Part shown: positions 9,229 through 18,361 of the stretch, piece after piece
Layout of the letters: each line of letters opens with the position of its first letter
How positions within the stretch are numbered: the stretch's first letter is position 1
Origin: Shewanella piezotolerans WP3
GTDB lineage: Bacteria > Pseudomonadota > Gammaproteobacteria > Enterobacterales > Shewanellaceae
Assembly: GCF_000014885.1 (NCBI RefSeq)
Contig: NC_011566.1
Location: forward strand, 3,143,501 to 3,207,500
Reading direction: 5' to 3'
DNA length: 64,000 bases
Translations under genes and position numbers: made by a program
The notes under the pieces: model-generated
Database searches by the model: none
What the model was told of the DNA's origin: nothing
What the model saw: the letters and a program-made list of their open reading frames with translations, nothing else

Positions 9229-11152
9229 TCTGCTGTAAAAATTTAACGGCATTATTTAGTTCTCGAGTTCTTGCCATCGGTGGCAATGAATTTAAAAATG
9301 CTTGACCATAGGGGCGATGAACAATTCTGTTATCACATAAGATTAATACCCCTTTATCTTTCTCATCACGAATTAAGCGCCCAACGCCCTGATTGAGTGA
9401 AATAACCGCTTGTGGCAGCGAGATCTCGGTAAAAGGGTCTTTGCCCTCTCTGGCGACACTCTCGCTACGAGCACGATAAAGATTATCCTCGGGTGAAACA
9501 AACGGCAGCTTATCAATGATTACGCAGCTAAGTAGCTTTCCTCGTACGTCTACCCCCTCCCAAAACGCACCTGTTCCTAATAGTACTGCATTACCCAATT
9601 GGCGGTATTTTTTCAGCAAGCTTTGCTTATTAGCTTGCCCTTGTACTAGTAGTGGATATGAAACTCGACGCTGCAGAGCGACAGCAACTTGATTCAACAT
9701 TCGATGGCTAGTTAAAAGGATAAAAGTTCGTCCCTGAGCCGCTTCAATCGCTTGCACGCAAACGTCAACAAACTGAGGTAATATCGTACTGTGATTACTC
9801 ACGCTAGCCAGATGGCGTGGCACGCAAAACAGGGCATTGTTGGCGTAGTCAAAGGGGCTTTGTAGCAGTAACTGGTTACAATTTCCTATCCCGAGCTGCT
9901 TGGTGAACAGACTCAGATCTTGATTAATCTGTAGCGTAGCAGAAGTGAAAATCCACGCGACTTTTTCATCAAATAGCTTTTTGCACTCTTTTGCGACATC
10001 GATTGGTGCAATCCTTAACATCAAGTAACGATGCCCATAGTCAATACTATAGGCTGCTTGATTGTTCTCACACAAAAAAAACAGTTCGAGTTTAGCGGTT
10101 TGAGCATCCAACTTTTCGAGTGCATCATCTAAATTATCACTGCGACCGACATGGCCCTGTAATACACTTTTTAACGTGGTTAACTCTTTTAACAAAGACC
10201 AAGATAGTGTTGATAGCGCTTTGTTACTTAACATTCTTCGCCAGTCAGTCTCACCCTTTTCGAAAAGTGCTTGCTGCCAATCATTGAGCAAAGTTAAGCA
10301 ACGGGCGCTTAGCAGTTCTATCTGCTTAGCATCGCGAAGTTCTGTGCGATAAATATCAGCAAATTGTTGCAGTAAATCCGCAATCACTCTAGTTGAGCAT
10401 TGCTGTCCAAAATAGGTCACTGCAATATCTGGCAGCAGATGAGCTTCATCAAAAATAACCACATCGGGATCTGGCAACAACTCCGCAAAGCCTGTTTCTT
10501 TAATAATTTTATCAGCTAGAAATAAGTGGTGATTCACCACGATAATCTGGGCGTCCATGGCTCGATTTCGGGCTTTCCGAGTGAAGCAAACATCGTAGTG
10601 TTCACAGCGTTGACCTATACAGGTTTCCTTAGCACTGCTTACCAATGGCAGCGCCTGTGAGCTTTCAGATACAGCAGCTAAACCACCAAGATCACCATCG
10701 GTTGTTTGACCCGCCCATTGATTAATCCTCAATAGATCGTCAAGAATTTTAGAGTCCATTGAACTCGCACCCGACAGCTCTTTGTCCATCAAATATTGAC
10801 AGAGGTAGTTATTGCGACCTTTCAATAAAGCCACTTTAGGTGACAATCCTAGCATTAACAGTAATGCGGGTAGGTCTTTGTAGAACAGCTGCTCTTGCAG
10901 GTTCTTACTGCCTGTGCTGACAATAATTTGCTTATGACTAAGTAGCGCGGGGATAAGATAAGCAAAGGTTTTACCAACGCCAGTGCCCGCCTCAACCACA
11001 AGGTTTTGACTACTTGATATAGATTGACTAACCGCTTCTGCCATTTGTTGTTGTACTAAACGCAGACTAAAACCTTTAATTGCTTTAGCTAATGCACCAT
11101 CAGCTGAAAATGTCGCTAAAACCTGTTGTGTTAATCTCGCGCTCAAAATCAC
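9221..11152 (-). CDS. yoaA: ATP-dependent DNA helicase YoaA (DinG/XPD-like, Fe-S)
   Basis: This is a 643-residue superfamily 2 helicase of the DinG/XPD type, close to the length of E. coli YoaA. Visible features are the Q-like entry (FSLRLVQQQMAEAV), Walker A (EAGTGVGKTFAYLIP), four cysteines spaced as in an iron-sulfur cluster domain (NNYLC, then ETCIGQRC and YDVC), the DEAH box (VVIFDEAHLLPD) and motif VI (LNQGVGRLIRDEKDKGVL). YoaA acts in DNA repair and replication-fork damage tolerance, and in E. coli associates with the clamp-loader chi subunit; that detail is family knowledge. The gene stands alone, divergent from the his operon. I saw no LexA box upstream. Confidence 0.92.
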   Translation of the reverse strand: MILSARLTQQVLATFSADGALAKAIKGFSLRLVQQQMAEAVSQSISSSQNLVVEAGTGVGKTFAYLIPALLSHKQIIVSTGSKNLQEQLFYKDLPALLLMLGLSPKVALLKGRNNYLCQYLMDKELSGASSMDSKILDDLLRINQWAGQTTDGDLGGLAAVSESSQALPLVSSAKETCIGQRCEHYDVCFTRKARNRAMDAQIIVVNHHLFLADKIIKETGFAELLPDPDVVIFDEAHLLPDIAVTYFGQQCSTRVIADLLQQFADIYRTELRDAKQIELLSARCLTLLNDWQQALFEKGETDWRRMLSNKALSTLSWSLLKELTTLKSVLQGHVGRSDNLDDALEKLDAQTAKLELFFLCENNQAAYSIDYGHRYLMLRIAPIDVAKECKKLFDEKVAWIFTSATLQINQDLSLFTKQLGIGNCNQLLLQSPFDYANNALFCVPRHLASVSNHSTILPQFVDVCVQAIEAAQGRTFILLTSHRMLNQVAVALQRRVSYPLLVQGQANKQSLLKKYRQLGNAVLLGTGAFWEGVDVRGKLLSCVIIDKLPFVSPEDNLYRARSESVAREGKDPFTEISLPQAVISLNQGVGRLIRDEKDKGVLILCDNRIVHRPYGQAFLNSLPPMARTRELNNAVKFLQQIK

Positions 11153-11382
11153 CTGTTCTTAGTGGTCTTAGTGGCCAACATCTTTGTCATTAAAAGGGAT
11201 ACCGCTAGAGTGTAACGTATGCTGCTTTAGGCTTATAGCGCTTCATACTCGAATAACACCAAAAAATGTCGAAAGCTGCTAGCTATCAATTGTTCTCTTC
11301 TAGAAACAATGTGCATACTCGCCTTGCCTAAAGTGAAAGAGTGACATTTAGATGAACATTACTCATCTGCCAAAATTAATGG

Positions 11383-11411
11383 TTGCAATCAGTTATAAAA
11401 CTGATTAATTT
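11383..11411 (+). promoter_or_regulatory. Putative sigma-70 promoter of the his operon
   Basis: TTGCAA (11383-11388) and TAATTT (11406-11411) are separated by 17 bases. This would start transcription near 11418, giving an ~80-base lead-in before the his leader peptide. The match is moderate (4-5 of 6 in each box); the position upstream of the leader gene is the main support. Confidence 0.4.
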
Positions 11412-11497
11412 AAATGCATCGGCAACGAAGAGTTATCTCAGTTGCAGATATTATGGCCATCAGGCCCAACAGAATATTAAGAGTAGAGAAAAAGAAT

Positions 11498-11545
11498 ATG
11501 ATACAGCTTCTGAACACTATCCATCATCATCACCATATGCGGTAG
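11498..11545 (+). CDS. hisL: his operon leader peptide
   Basis: The 15-codon frame reads MIQLLNTIHHHHHMR, with five consecutive His codons (CAT CAT CAT CAC CAT) just before the end. This is the hallmark of a translated attenuator: when charged tRNA-His is scarce, a ribosome stalls in the His run and changes the fold of the downstream RNA. The stop TAG is immediately followed by the first arm of a stem (11546-11552). A purine-rich GAGAAAAAGA precedes the ATG. The gene is easily missed because a longer frame (11383-11574) covers the same bases and reads the His run as PSSSP. Confidence 0.9.
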   Translation: MIQLLNTIHHHHHMR

Positions 11546-11637
11546 CCTTCGGAAGCTCACTGCCGAAGGACTGATTCCTTCTGGCGGTTGATTCAAAATA
11601 TCAAAAACCCCTGGAAGGAATTCCAGGGGTTTTTTGG
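11546..11637 (+). terminator. his attenuator: alternative stems plus intrinsic terminator
   Basis: Three mutually exclusive structures can be drawn. Stem 1:2 pairs CCTTCGG (11546-11552) with CCGAAGG (11563-11569). Stem 2:3 pairs GCCGAAGGA (11562-11570) with TCCTTCTGGC (11576-11585, one bulge). The terminator stem pairs 11603-11616 with 11621-11634, 14 bp with a GGAA loop, and runs into a T tract. High histidine should leave the terminator formed; ribosome stalling at hisL should free arm 2 to disrupt the downstream fold. The exact antiterminator pairing needs a folding calculation. Confidence 0.85.
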
Positions 11638-11694
11638 TTTTAACTTAACAATTTGTTTTATATGAATTTTTGAATCAACTTAAAGGAAGTATCC

Positions 11695-12594
11695 ATGTCA
11701 GAGTCAAACAGATTAAGAATCGCTATCCAAAAATCAGGTCGTCTATCAAAAGAGTCTCTGAAATTACTAAAGAGCTGTGGCGTGAAGTTTAATATCAATG
11801 AACAGCGCCTTATTGCCCACTCTGACAACATGCCTATCGATCTACTTCGCGTCCGTGATGATGATATTCCAGGCCTTGTAATGGACGGTGTTGTCGACTT
11901 AGGTTTTATTGGCGAAAACGTGTTGGAAGAGGAACAGATTGAACGTCAATCACTAAACAAGCCATCTGAGTGCATCAAACTACGAGAGCTTGATTTCGGC
12001 GCATGTCGTTTATCACTTGCTGTACCAAACGAATTTAATTACCAAGATGCCAGCTCGTTAGAAGGGGTGCGCATTGCAACCTCATACCCCAACATTCTAC
12101 GTCGTTATATGCAGCAAAAAGGCATTAGCTACAATGACTGTATGTTAAAAGGCTCTGTTGAAGTGGCTCCAAGAGCTGGGCTGTCTGATGCCATTTGCGA
12201 TTTAGTATCAACCGGCGCCACTCTGGAAGCTAACGGCCTGTATGAAACAGAGGTTATATACCAATCTACCGCTTGCCTTATCCAATCAACCACTAGTCAG
12301 CCAGATGATAAGCAAGCGCTTATTAACAAAATCCTGTCTCGCATCAACGGCGTAGTACGTGCAAAAGAGAGTAAGTACATTTTGCTACACGCACCAACTG
12401 AAACGCTAGAACAAATTGTCGCGTTACTTCCCGGCGCTGAAAACCCAACGGTATTACCACTCAATGATGATACCAATCGCGTTGCAATCCACGCCGTTAG
12501 CACCGAAGACCTGTTCTGGGACACCATGGAACAGCTCACCCAGCTAGGTGCAAGTTCAATTCTTGTCATGCCTATTGAAAAAATGATGGGGTAA
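11695..12594 (+). CDS. hisG: ATP phosphoribosyltransferase, long form
   Basis: This enzyme catalyses the first step of histidine synthesis, joining ATP and PRPP. At 299 residues it equals the E. coli long form, with a catalytic two-lobed region and a C-terminal ACT-like regulatory domain (from ~225) that mediates histidine feedback; no separate HisZ is needed. The entry motif RLRIAIQKSGRLS and the PRPP-binding loop DLVSTGATLEANGL (~168-181) are both intact. The start ATG follows AAAGGAAG by 6 bases. It is the first structural gene after the attenuator, and hisD follows within 4 bases. Confidence 0.97.
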   Translation: MSESNRLRIAIQKSGRLSKESLKLLKSCGVKFNINEQRLIAHSDNMPIDLLRVRDDDIPGLVMDGVVDLGFIGENVLEEEQIERQSLNKPSECIKLRELDFGACRLSLAVPNEFNYQDASSLEGVRIATSYPNILRRYMQQKGISYNDCMLKGSVEVAPRAGLSDAICDLVSTGATLEANGLYETEVIYQSTACLIQSTTSQPDDKQALINKILSRINGVVRAKESKYILLHAPTETLEQIVALLPGAENPTVLPLNDDTNRVAIHAVSTEDLFWDTMEQLTQLGASSILVMPIEKMMG

Positions 12595-12598
12595 GTTG

Positions 12599-13918
12599 AT
12601 GGACATTCTCAATTGGCAAACGTTAACGGCAACGGCTAAACAAGACGCACTGGCAAGATCGCCGCTCATCGGCGACTCAAACCTTGAACAAACTGTTGCT
12701 AACATTATCGATGAGGTAGTGACTGATGGCGACAATGCATTGCGCAATTTTGCCAAACAGTTTGACGGCGTTAATATCGAGAACCTTAAGCTATCAAAGG
12801 AGCAAATAGCTCAAGCTTGCCAAGCTGTACCAGCGGAGCTTAAACAAGCGATAGCTCAAGCTAGAGCCAATATAGATAGCTTTCACCAAGCGCAGGTCTC
12901 TAGCCCTGTTGATGTTGAAACCCAGATAGGTATTCGCTGCGAGCTAAGAAGTGAGCCAATTGAGAAAGTCGGCCTCTATATACCCGGCGGCACAGCGCCG
13001 TTAATTTCGACGGTTTTAATGTTGGCACTACCGGCCAAAATTGCTGGTTGTAGCAAACGCATTTTAGTCAGTCCTCCACCTATTAATAATGCTATCGTCT
13101 ATGCAGCAGATGCTTGTGGCATCACTGAGATCTATCAAGTTGGCGGTGCACAAGCGATTGCAGCCCTTGCCTTTGGCACTGATTCAGTGCCTCAAGTTGA
13201 TAAAATATTCGGTCCAGGTAACCGTTTTGTCACTGAAGCTAAACGTGCAGTTAGCCAAGATAGCCGTGCAACGGTCAGTATCGATATGCCAGCAGGCCCT
13301 TCAGAGGTGCTAGTCATAGCAGATGCAAAAGCCAATGCCAGCTTTGTGGCAGCTGACCTGCTATCTCAAGCCGAGCACGGACCTGACTCGCAAGTGATGT
13401 TAGTGACAGACTCTATCGAAGTTGCCAATAAGGTTAATCAAGCATTAGAGCAGCAACTGTCTGAGCTTTCACGCGCTGAAGTTGCCACTACGGCACTAAG
13501 CTGTAGCCGTACGCTGCTGGTCAATGATATGACGGAGGCAGCACAGGTCTCTAACCTATACGGGCCTGAACACCTGATTATCCAAACCGAGCAGCCAAGG
13601 GCCGTATTAGCGAATATTCGTGCTGCGGGCTCAGTATTTCTAGGGGCTTATACGCCGGAGTCAGTTGGAGATTACGCCAGTGGAACTAACCACGTATTGC
13701 CGACATATGGCTACAGCAAAACGGTGTCAAGTTTGTCGCTAGCAGATTTTAGCCGCCGTTTTACGGTACAAGAGCTAACTGCGGACGGCCTCGCGAGCAT
13801 AGGCAATGCCGTGATGACACTCGCCGCTGCAGAACAACTCGATGCTCACAAAAATGCAGTGGCGCTGCGTCTTGCATCGCTTAATATCGCTAACAACGAT
13901 ACTTCGGAGGCATCATGA
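12599..13918 (+). CDS. hisD: Histidinol dehydrogenase
   Basis: This enzyme performs the last two oxidations, histidinol to histidinal to histidine, using NAD and zinc. The 439-residue length is normal. Zinc and substrate residues are visible in SQAEHGPDSQ (Gln and His ligands) and in PESVGDYASGTNHVLPTYG (Asp ligand and conserved His), and the NAD-binding region lies around VGGAQAIAALAFGT. I start at the ATG at 12599; a TTG one codon upstream is also in frame. The gene begins 4 bases after hisG and its stop overlaps the hisC start by 4 bases, so translation is coupled along the operon. Confidence 0.97.
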   Translation: MDILNWQTLTATAKQDALARSPLIGDSNLEQTVANIIDEVVTDGDNALRNFAKQFDGVNIENLKLSKEQIAQACQAVPAELKQAIAQARANIDSFHQAQVSSPVDVETQIGIRCELRSEPIEKVGLYIPGGTAPLISTVLMLALPAKIAGCSKRILVSPPPINNAIVYAADACGITEIYQVGGAQAIAALAFGTDSVPQVDKIFGPGNRFVTEAKRAVSQDSRATVSIDMPAGPSEVLVIADAKANASFVAADLLSQAEHGPDSQVMLVTDSIEVANKVNQALEQQLSELSRAEVATTALSCSRTLLVNDMTEAAQVSNLYGPEHLIIQTEQPRAVLANIRAAGSVFLGAYTPESVGDYASGTNHVLPTYGYSKTVSSLSLADFSRRFTVQELTADGLASIGNAVMTLAAAEQLDAHKNAVALRLASLNIANNDTSEAS

Positions 13919-14967
13919 ATGCTCTTGCACAACGCTTAGCTAGACCAGAGCTTTTAGATTTGGAAGTCTATCAATCTGCAAGGCGTATTGGCGGTCAAGG
14001 TGATATTTGGATAAATGCAAATGAATCACCATTTAATAACACAGATTTAGTGGGCGTAAATCGCTACCCAGAATGCCAGCCACCAGCATTAATCGATGCT
14101 TATAGCCGCTATAGCAAGGTGCCAAATAACTGTATCTTGACCGGTCGCGGCGCAGATGAAGCGATTGAGATCCTCATACGTACATTTTGCAGTCCAGGTA
14201 TCGATACCATCACAACTTTTGGGCCGACCTATGGCATGTATGCCATTAGTGCCAAAACAGCCAATGTTGCAGTCAATGCTTTACAACTGACGGATGATTT
14301 TCAGCTACCTACTGATTATATGGCACAGATTGATAAGGGGTTAAACAGCAAGATTGTGTTCATCTGCAATCCGAATAACCCAACCGGTAGTGTGATTGCA
14401 AGAGATGAATTAATTAAAGTCATCGATAGTAATCCCCAGCAGCTAGTGGTAATCGATGAAGCTTATATCGAATTCAGTCCTGAGTATTCTGTGGCAGATT
14501 TAGTCGCAAATAAAAGCAATTTGGTGGTGCTGCGTACCCTTTCAAAAGCATTTGCACTGGCAGGCGCTCGCTGCGGTTTTTTATTGGCAAACCCTGACAT
14601 TATCGATATGTGCATGCGAGTCATCGCTCCCTACCCTGTACCACTACCAGTCAGTGAACTTGCGGTACAAGCTCTTAGTCCCGATGGTTTAGCAACCATG
14701 CAAGCCCAGGTTGATGAGATGAATCAACAAGGTCAACGATTAACACAAGCGTTGCAGGCCTATGGTGCCAAAGTGGAAAAAGCGCACGGCAACTACGTAT
14801 TGGCGCAGTTTAATGACAAGCAAACTGTTCAACAAAAGTTAACTCTAGCTGGCGTTATTGCACGAAGTTATAACGACAAACGCTTAGCAAACTGTATTCG
14901 CTTCAGCTTTTCCAATCAGGCGCAAACCGACTACTTAATTGGCCTTTTTTCGGCGCCGAATGAATAA
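13915..14967 (+). CDS. hisC: Histidinol-phosphate aminotransferase
   Basis: This PLP-dependent class I/II aminotransferase makes histidinol phosphate from imidazole-acetol phosphate and glutamate. The 350-residue length fits. The substrate/cofactor motifs NPNNPTGS and VVIDEAYIEF and the PLP-binding lysine at about residue 211 (RTLSKAFALAGARCGF) are present. The start overlaps the hisD stop by 4 bases. A 73-base gap to hisB is the largest in the early part of the operon. Confidence 0.97.
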   Translation: MNALAQRLARPELLDLEVYQSARRIGGQGDIWINANESPFNNTDLVGVNRYPECQPPALIDAYSRYSKVPNNCILTGRGADEAIEILIRTFCSPGIDTITTFGPTYGMYAISAKTANVAVNALQLTDDFQLPTDYMAQIDKGLNSKIVFICNPNNPTGSVIARDELIKVIDSNPQQLVVIDEAYIEFSPEYSVADLVANKSNLVVLRTLSKAFALAGARCGFLLANPDIIDMCMRVIAPYPVPLPVSELAVQALSPDGLATMQAQVDEMNQQGQRLTQALQAYGAKVEKAHGNYVLAQFNDKQTVQQKLTLAGVIARSYNDKRLANCIRFSFSNQAQTDYLIGLFSAPNE

Positions 14968-15040
14968 AAATAATCATGGCTTGGCAATTATGGTAAACGC
15001 CCAGTCCAAAAAATTAAAAAATCTGAAAGGTATTACCGCT

Positions 15041-16120
15041 ATGAAACAGAAAATTCTCTTTATTGATCGTGACGGCACCATTATCGAAGAGCCTGTGACC
15101 GATAAACAGGTCGATACGTTAGCCAAACTGGTATTTGAGCCCAATGTCATTCCAGCACTATTGAAGCTGCAAACTGCCGGTTATCGCCTGGTGATGGTCA
15201 GTAATCAAGATGGATTGGGCACACCGTCTTTTCCAAAAGATGACTTCGATGCACCGCAAGATATGATGATGCAAATATTGAGTAGCCAAGGGGTAAAATT
15301 TGACGATGTCCTTATCTGCCCGCACTTCGATGATGAAAACTGCAGCTGCCGTAAACCCAAATTGGGGCTAGTCAAAGAGTACTTGACTACTGGCCGCATC
15401 GATTTCACCCAGTCAGCGGTTATTGGCGACCGTGAAACTGATATGGGACTGGCTGACTCAATGGGCATTCAAGGGCTGCAATACAACCCACACAGCCTAA
15501 CTTGGAACGACATAGCTGAAAAACTACTCAGCAAAAATCGTGTCGCGACAGTCGTACGCACCACTAAAGAGACCGACATTAAAGTCACCATCGATTTAGA
15601 TTCTGGCGTTAAAGGCTCCATCAATACTGGCATTGGTTTTTTTGATCACATGCTAGAGCAGATATCGACCCATGGTAATTTTAAGATGGATGTTAACGTT
15701 GATGGCGATTTAGAGATTGATGATCACCATAGCGTTGAAGATACAGCGCTCGCTATAGGCGATGCTCTGCGCCAAGCATTAGGCGATAAACGCGGGATTG
15801 CGCGCTTTGGTAATGCATTTGAGCAAGCTATTCCAATGGATGAAGCCAGCGCCGAATGTTTACTGGATCTATCGGGCCGCCCGTTCATTAAATTCTCAGC
15901 GGAATTTGAACGTGAAATGGTCGGTGCGATGGCCACCGAAATGGTGCCACACTTTTTCCGTTCATTCTCAGACGGGCTGCGCTGTACTTTGCACCTTAAA
16001 ACCTTAGGCGATAACGATCACCACAAAGTAGAGAGCTTGTTTAAGGTGCTGGGCCGTACGCTACGTCAAGCCGTCGCCATTGAAGGTGATGCATTGCCAT
16101 CGAGTAAAGGTGTGCTATGA
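15041..16120 (+). CDS. hisB: Bifunctional histidinol-phosphatase / imidazoleglycerol-phosphate dehydratase
   Basis: This fused enzyme has an N-terminal HAD phosphatase (residues ~1-165; nucleophile motif LFIDRDGTIIEEP and a Cys/His zinc cluster around CPHFDDENCSCRKPK) and a C-terminal dehydratase (~166-359; metal-binding motifs FFDHMLEQISTHG, DDHHSVEDTA and DNDHHKVESLFK). It therefore covers two non-consecutive steps. The 359 residues match the E. coli 355-residue fusion. I start at the ATG at 15041, preceded by GAAAGG and matching the family N-terminus, not at the in-frame ATG at 14939 that would overlap hisC. It overlaps hisH by 4 bases. Confidence 0.96.
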   Translation: MKQKILFIDRDGTIIEEPVTDKQVDTLAKLVFEPNVIPALLKLQTAGYRLVMVSNQDGLGTPSFPKDDFDAPQDMMMQILSSQGVKFDDVLICPHFDDENCSCRKPKLGLVKEYLTTGRIDFTQSAVIGDRETDMGLADSMGIQGLQYNPHSLTWNDIAEKLLSKNRVATVVRTTKETDIKVTIDLDSGVKGSINTGIGFFDHMLEQISTHGNFKMDVNVDGDLEIDDHHSVEDTALAIGDALRQALGDKRGIARFGNAFEQAIPMDEASAECLLDLSGRPFIKFSAEFEREMVGAMATEMVPHFFRSFSDGLRCTLHLKTLGDNDHHKVESLFKVLGRTLRQAVAIEGDALPSSKGVL

Positions 16121-16827
16121 GCCAGCTAGAGAGTGATAAGCTAACAAGTGATGCGTCAGTCGCCGGCACAACGGTGATTATCGATACTGGCTGTGCCAAC
16201 TTAAGTTCCGTTCGCTACGCATTTGAGCGATTGTTATCTGCTGATGAGCGCAAAAACCTCAGCGTTACCGATGATATTGCAGCAATAAAAGCAGCCACTC
16301 GCGTCGTGTTACCCGGTGTGGGTACAGCAGGCGCGGCAATGGCATCACTGCGAAACAAAAACTTAGTTGAAGTAATTAAATCACTTTCTCAACCGGTGCT
16401 AGGTGTCTGTTTAGGCATGCAGATGTTAACCCGATTATCGAAAGAGCGCGGTGCGACAACTGAAGACTGTCAGTGTCTAGGGCTGATCCCAACCGAAATA
16501 GAAGAACTCGATAGCAACGGTTTACCTCTGCCACATATGGGCTGGAATCAAATAACCCCATCTGAACACCCTATTTTCGACGGGATCAGCGAAGGTGATT
16601 ATGTGTATTTTGTCCATAGCTATCGAGCACCAATAGGTGAATTTACTATTGCCAGTGCAGAACATGGTGAGCAATTTAGTGCAGCGATAGCCAAAGACAA
16701 CTTTATCGGCTTGCAGTTTCACCCAGAAAAAAGTGCAACGGTAGGCGCGAGAATGCTGAAGAATTTCCTCAATATGTCGGCAGATACTTGTAATCAAAAC
16801 AACAATTCAAACCAGTGTGAGGCGTAA
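16117..16827 (+). CDS. hisH: Imidazole glycerol phosphate synthase, glutaminase subunit
   Basis: This is the class I glutamine amidotransferase subunit; it releases ammonia from glutamine and passes it to HisF. The catalytic triad is visible: the nucleophile Cys at about residue 98 (GVCLGMQML) and the His/Glu pair at about 202/204 (FHPEKS). At 236 residues it is longer than the ~196 of E. coli HisH, mainly through a ~15-residue polar N-terminal extension before TTVIIDTGCANLSSV and a polar Asn/Gln-rich tail. The ATG overlaps the hisB stop, so the longer start is probably used. hisA begins 2 bases after its stop. Confidence 0.95.
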   Translation: MSQLESDKLTSDASVAGTTVIIDTGCANLSSVRYAFERLLSADERKNLSVTDDIAAIKAATRVVLPGVGTAGAAMASLRNKNLVEVIKSLSQPVLGVCLGMQMLTRLSKERGATTEDCQCLGLIPTEIEELDSNGLPLPHMGWNQITPSEHPIFDGISEGDYVYFVHSYRAPIGEFTIASAEHGEQFSAAIAKDNFIGLQFHPEKSATVGARMLKNFLNMSADTCNQNNNSNQCEA

Positions 16828-16829
16828 AG

Positions 16830-17567
16830 ATGATCATACCAGCAATTGATCTTATAGAGGGTCAAGTCGTTCGTCTTTACCAAGGCGACTACAATCAAAA
16901 AACAACGTTTAATTTAAGTCCGTTAGAGCAGCTACAAAGTTATCAGGAGCAAGGTGCTGATTTGCTGCACATTGTTGATTTAACGGGTGCAAAAGACCCG
17001 ATGAAGCGCCAAACACAGCTTATCGCCAGCTTAGTGCGAGAACTAGACACACCGATACAGGTGGGCGGTGGCGTGAGGACCGAAGCCCAGTTAAGTGAGT
17101 TGCTGGAGATAGGTGTGAGCCGCGTGGTGATAGGCTCTCTCGCCGTCAAAGAACCAGAACTCGTCAAAAGCTGGTTTGTAAAATATGGCAGCGACGCGAT
17201 CTGTTTAGCACTCGATGTGAACATTAATGATCAAGGTGAGAAAATAGTGGCGGTATCAGGTTGGCAGTCTGGTGGTGGTAAAACACTTGAATCCTTAGTG
17301 GCTGAGTTTAGTACCGTCGGCCTTAAACACGCCTTAGTAACAGATATTAGCCGCGATGGTACTCTGAAAGGCGCCAACACCGAGCTTTATCAGGAGATAA
17401 GCACTGCATACCCAGAGATTAACTGGCAAGCCTCTGGTGGCATTGCAACCCTTGCCGACGTCAATGCAGTCAAGGAGAGTGGCGCTAATGGCATCATTAT
17501 TGGAAAAGCATTGCTTATCAATCAATTTACCGTTGAGGAGGCTATTACATGTTGGCCAAACGCATAG
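16830..17567 (+). CDS. hisA: Phosphoribosylformimino-AICAR phosphate isomerase (ProFAR isomerase)
   Basis: This (beta/alpha)8-barrel enzyme performs the Amadori isomerisation of ProFAR to PRFAR. Length (245) and the N-terminal IIPAIDLIEGQVVRLYQGDY, with its catalytic Asp, match the family. The phosphate-binding loops GGGVRTEAQL and SGGIATLADV and the second catalytic Asp (VTDISRDGTLKG) are visible. Its stop lies 19 bases inside hisF, the deepest overlap in this operon, and its paralogue HisF follows directly. Confidence 0.97.
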   Translation: MIIPAIDLIEGQVVRLYQGDYNQKTTFNLSPLEQLQSYQEQGADLLHIVDLTGAKDPMKRQTQLIASLVRELDTPIQVGGGVRTEAQLSELLEIGVSRVVIGSLAVKEPELVKSWFVKYGSDAICLALDVNINDQGEKIVAVSGWQSGGGKTLESLVAEFSTVGLKHALVTDISRDGTLKGANTELYQEISTAYPEINWQASGGIATLADVNAVKESGANGIIIGKALLINQFTVEEAITCWPNA

Positions 17568-18322
17568 TCCCCTGCCTCGATGTAAAAGAGGGTAAAGTGG
17601 TAAAAGGGGTACAGTTTCGTAACCACGAAATCGTCGGTGATATCGTGCCCCTTGCGGCTAGATATGCGGATGAAGGCGCCGATGAACTGGTGTTCTATGA
17701 TATCACCGCTAGCGCCCATGACCGTGTTATTGATAAGTCTTGGGTAAGCCGAGTAGCCGAACGTATCGATATTCCGTTTTGTGTAGCGGGTGGTATTCGC
17801 ACCATCGAACAAGCTCGTGAGAAGCTGGCCTTTGGCGCGGATAAAATTTCAATTAATTCACCCGCGCTCACCGATCCAAGTTTAATTGAACGTTTACAAG
17901 AAGAGTTTGGCCGCCAATGTATTGTTATCGGTATCGACTCATACTACGACCACATCAGTGACAGCTATAAAGTAAAACAGTTTACTGGCGATGAGGCAGC
18001 CACTAAAGACACCCAATGGTATACCCAAGATTGGGTGGAAGAGGTACAAAAGCGCGGCTGTGGTGAAATAGTGCTGAACGTGATGAACCAAGATGGAGTG
18101 CGTCAAGGCTATGATATTGAACAGTTATCAATGATCCGCTCTCTATGTGACGTACCACTAATTGCTTCCGGTGGCGCGGGCACTATGGCGCATTTTAAAG
18201 ATGTCTTTGCCCTTGCTAAAGTCGATGCTGCACTTGCTGCCAGTGTGTTCCACAAAGGCATTATCGATATTCAAGCGTTAAAGCGTTATCTGCGTGACAA
18301 TCAAATCGCTGTGCGCGTTTAA
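17549..18322 (+). CDS. hisF: Imidazole glycerol phosphate synthase, cyclase subunit
   Basis: This barrel enzyme uses ammonia from HisH to convert PRFAR into imidazole glycerol phosphate and AICAR, the latter feeding purine synthesis. The 257 residues match the family. Catalytic Asp residues lie in RIVPCLDVKEGKVVKG (near residue 11) and in CIVIGIDSYY (near 130); the phosphate-binding motifs AGGIRTIEQA and SGGAGTMAHF are intact. The gene overlaps hisA by 19 bases and is followed by hisIE after 39 bases. Confidence 0.97.
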   Translation: MLAKRIVPCLDVKEGKVVKGVQFRNHEIVGDIVPLAARYADEGADELVFYDITASAHDRVIDKSWVSRVAERIDIPFCVAGGIRTIEQAREKLAFGADKISINSPALTDPSLIERLQEEFGRQCIVIGIDSYYDHISDSYKVKQFTGDEAATKDTQWYTQDWVEEVQKRGCGEIVLNVMNQDGVRQGYDIEQLSMIRSLCDVPLIASGGAGTMAHFKDVFALAKVDAALAASVFHKGIIDIQALKRYLRDNQIAVRV

Positions 18323-18361
18323 ACTAGCGACACATAAATAAGTTCGAATTAAGGATGCAAA

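Noticed and set aside
11383..11574. A 63-codon frame covering the his leader.
   Set aside because: It reads through the His codons in another frame and ends in the attenuator. The 15-codon hisL frame explains the region much better.
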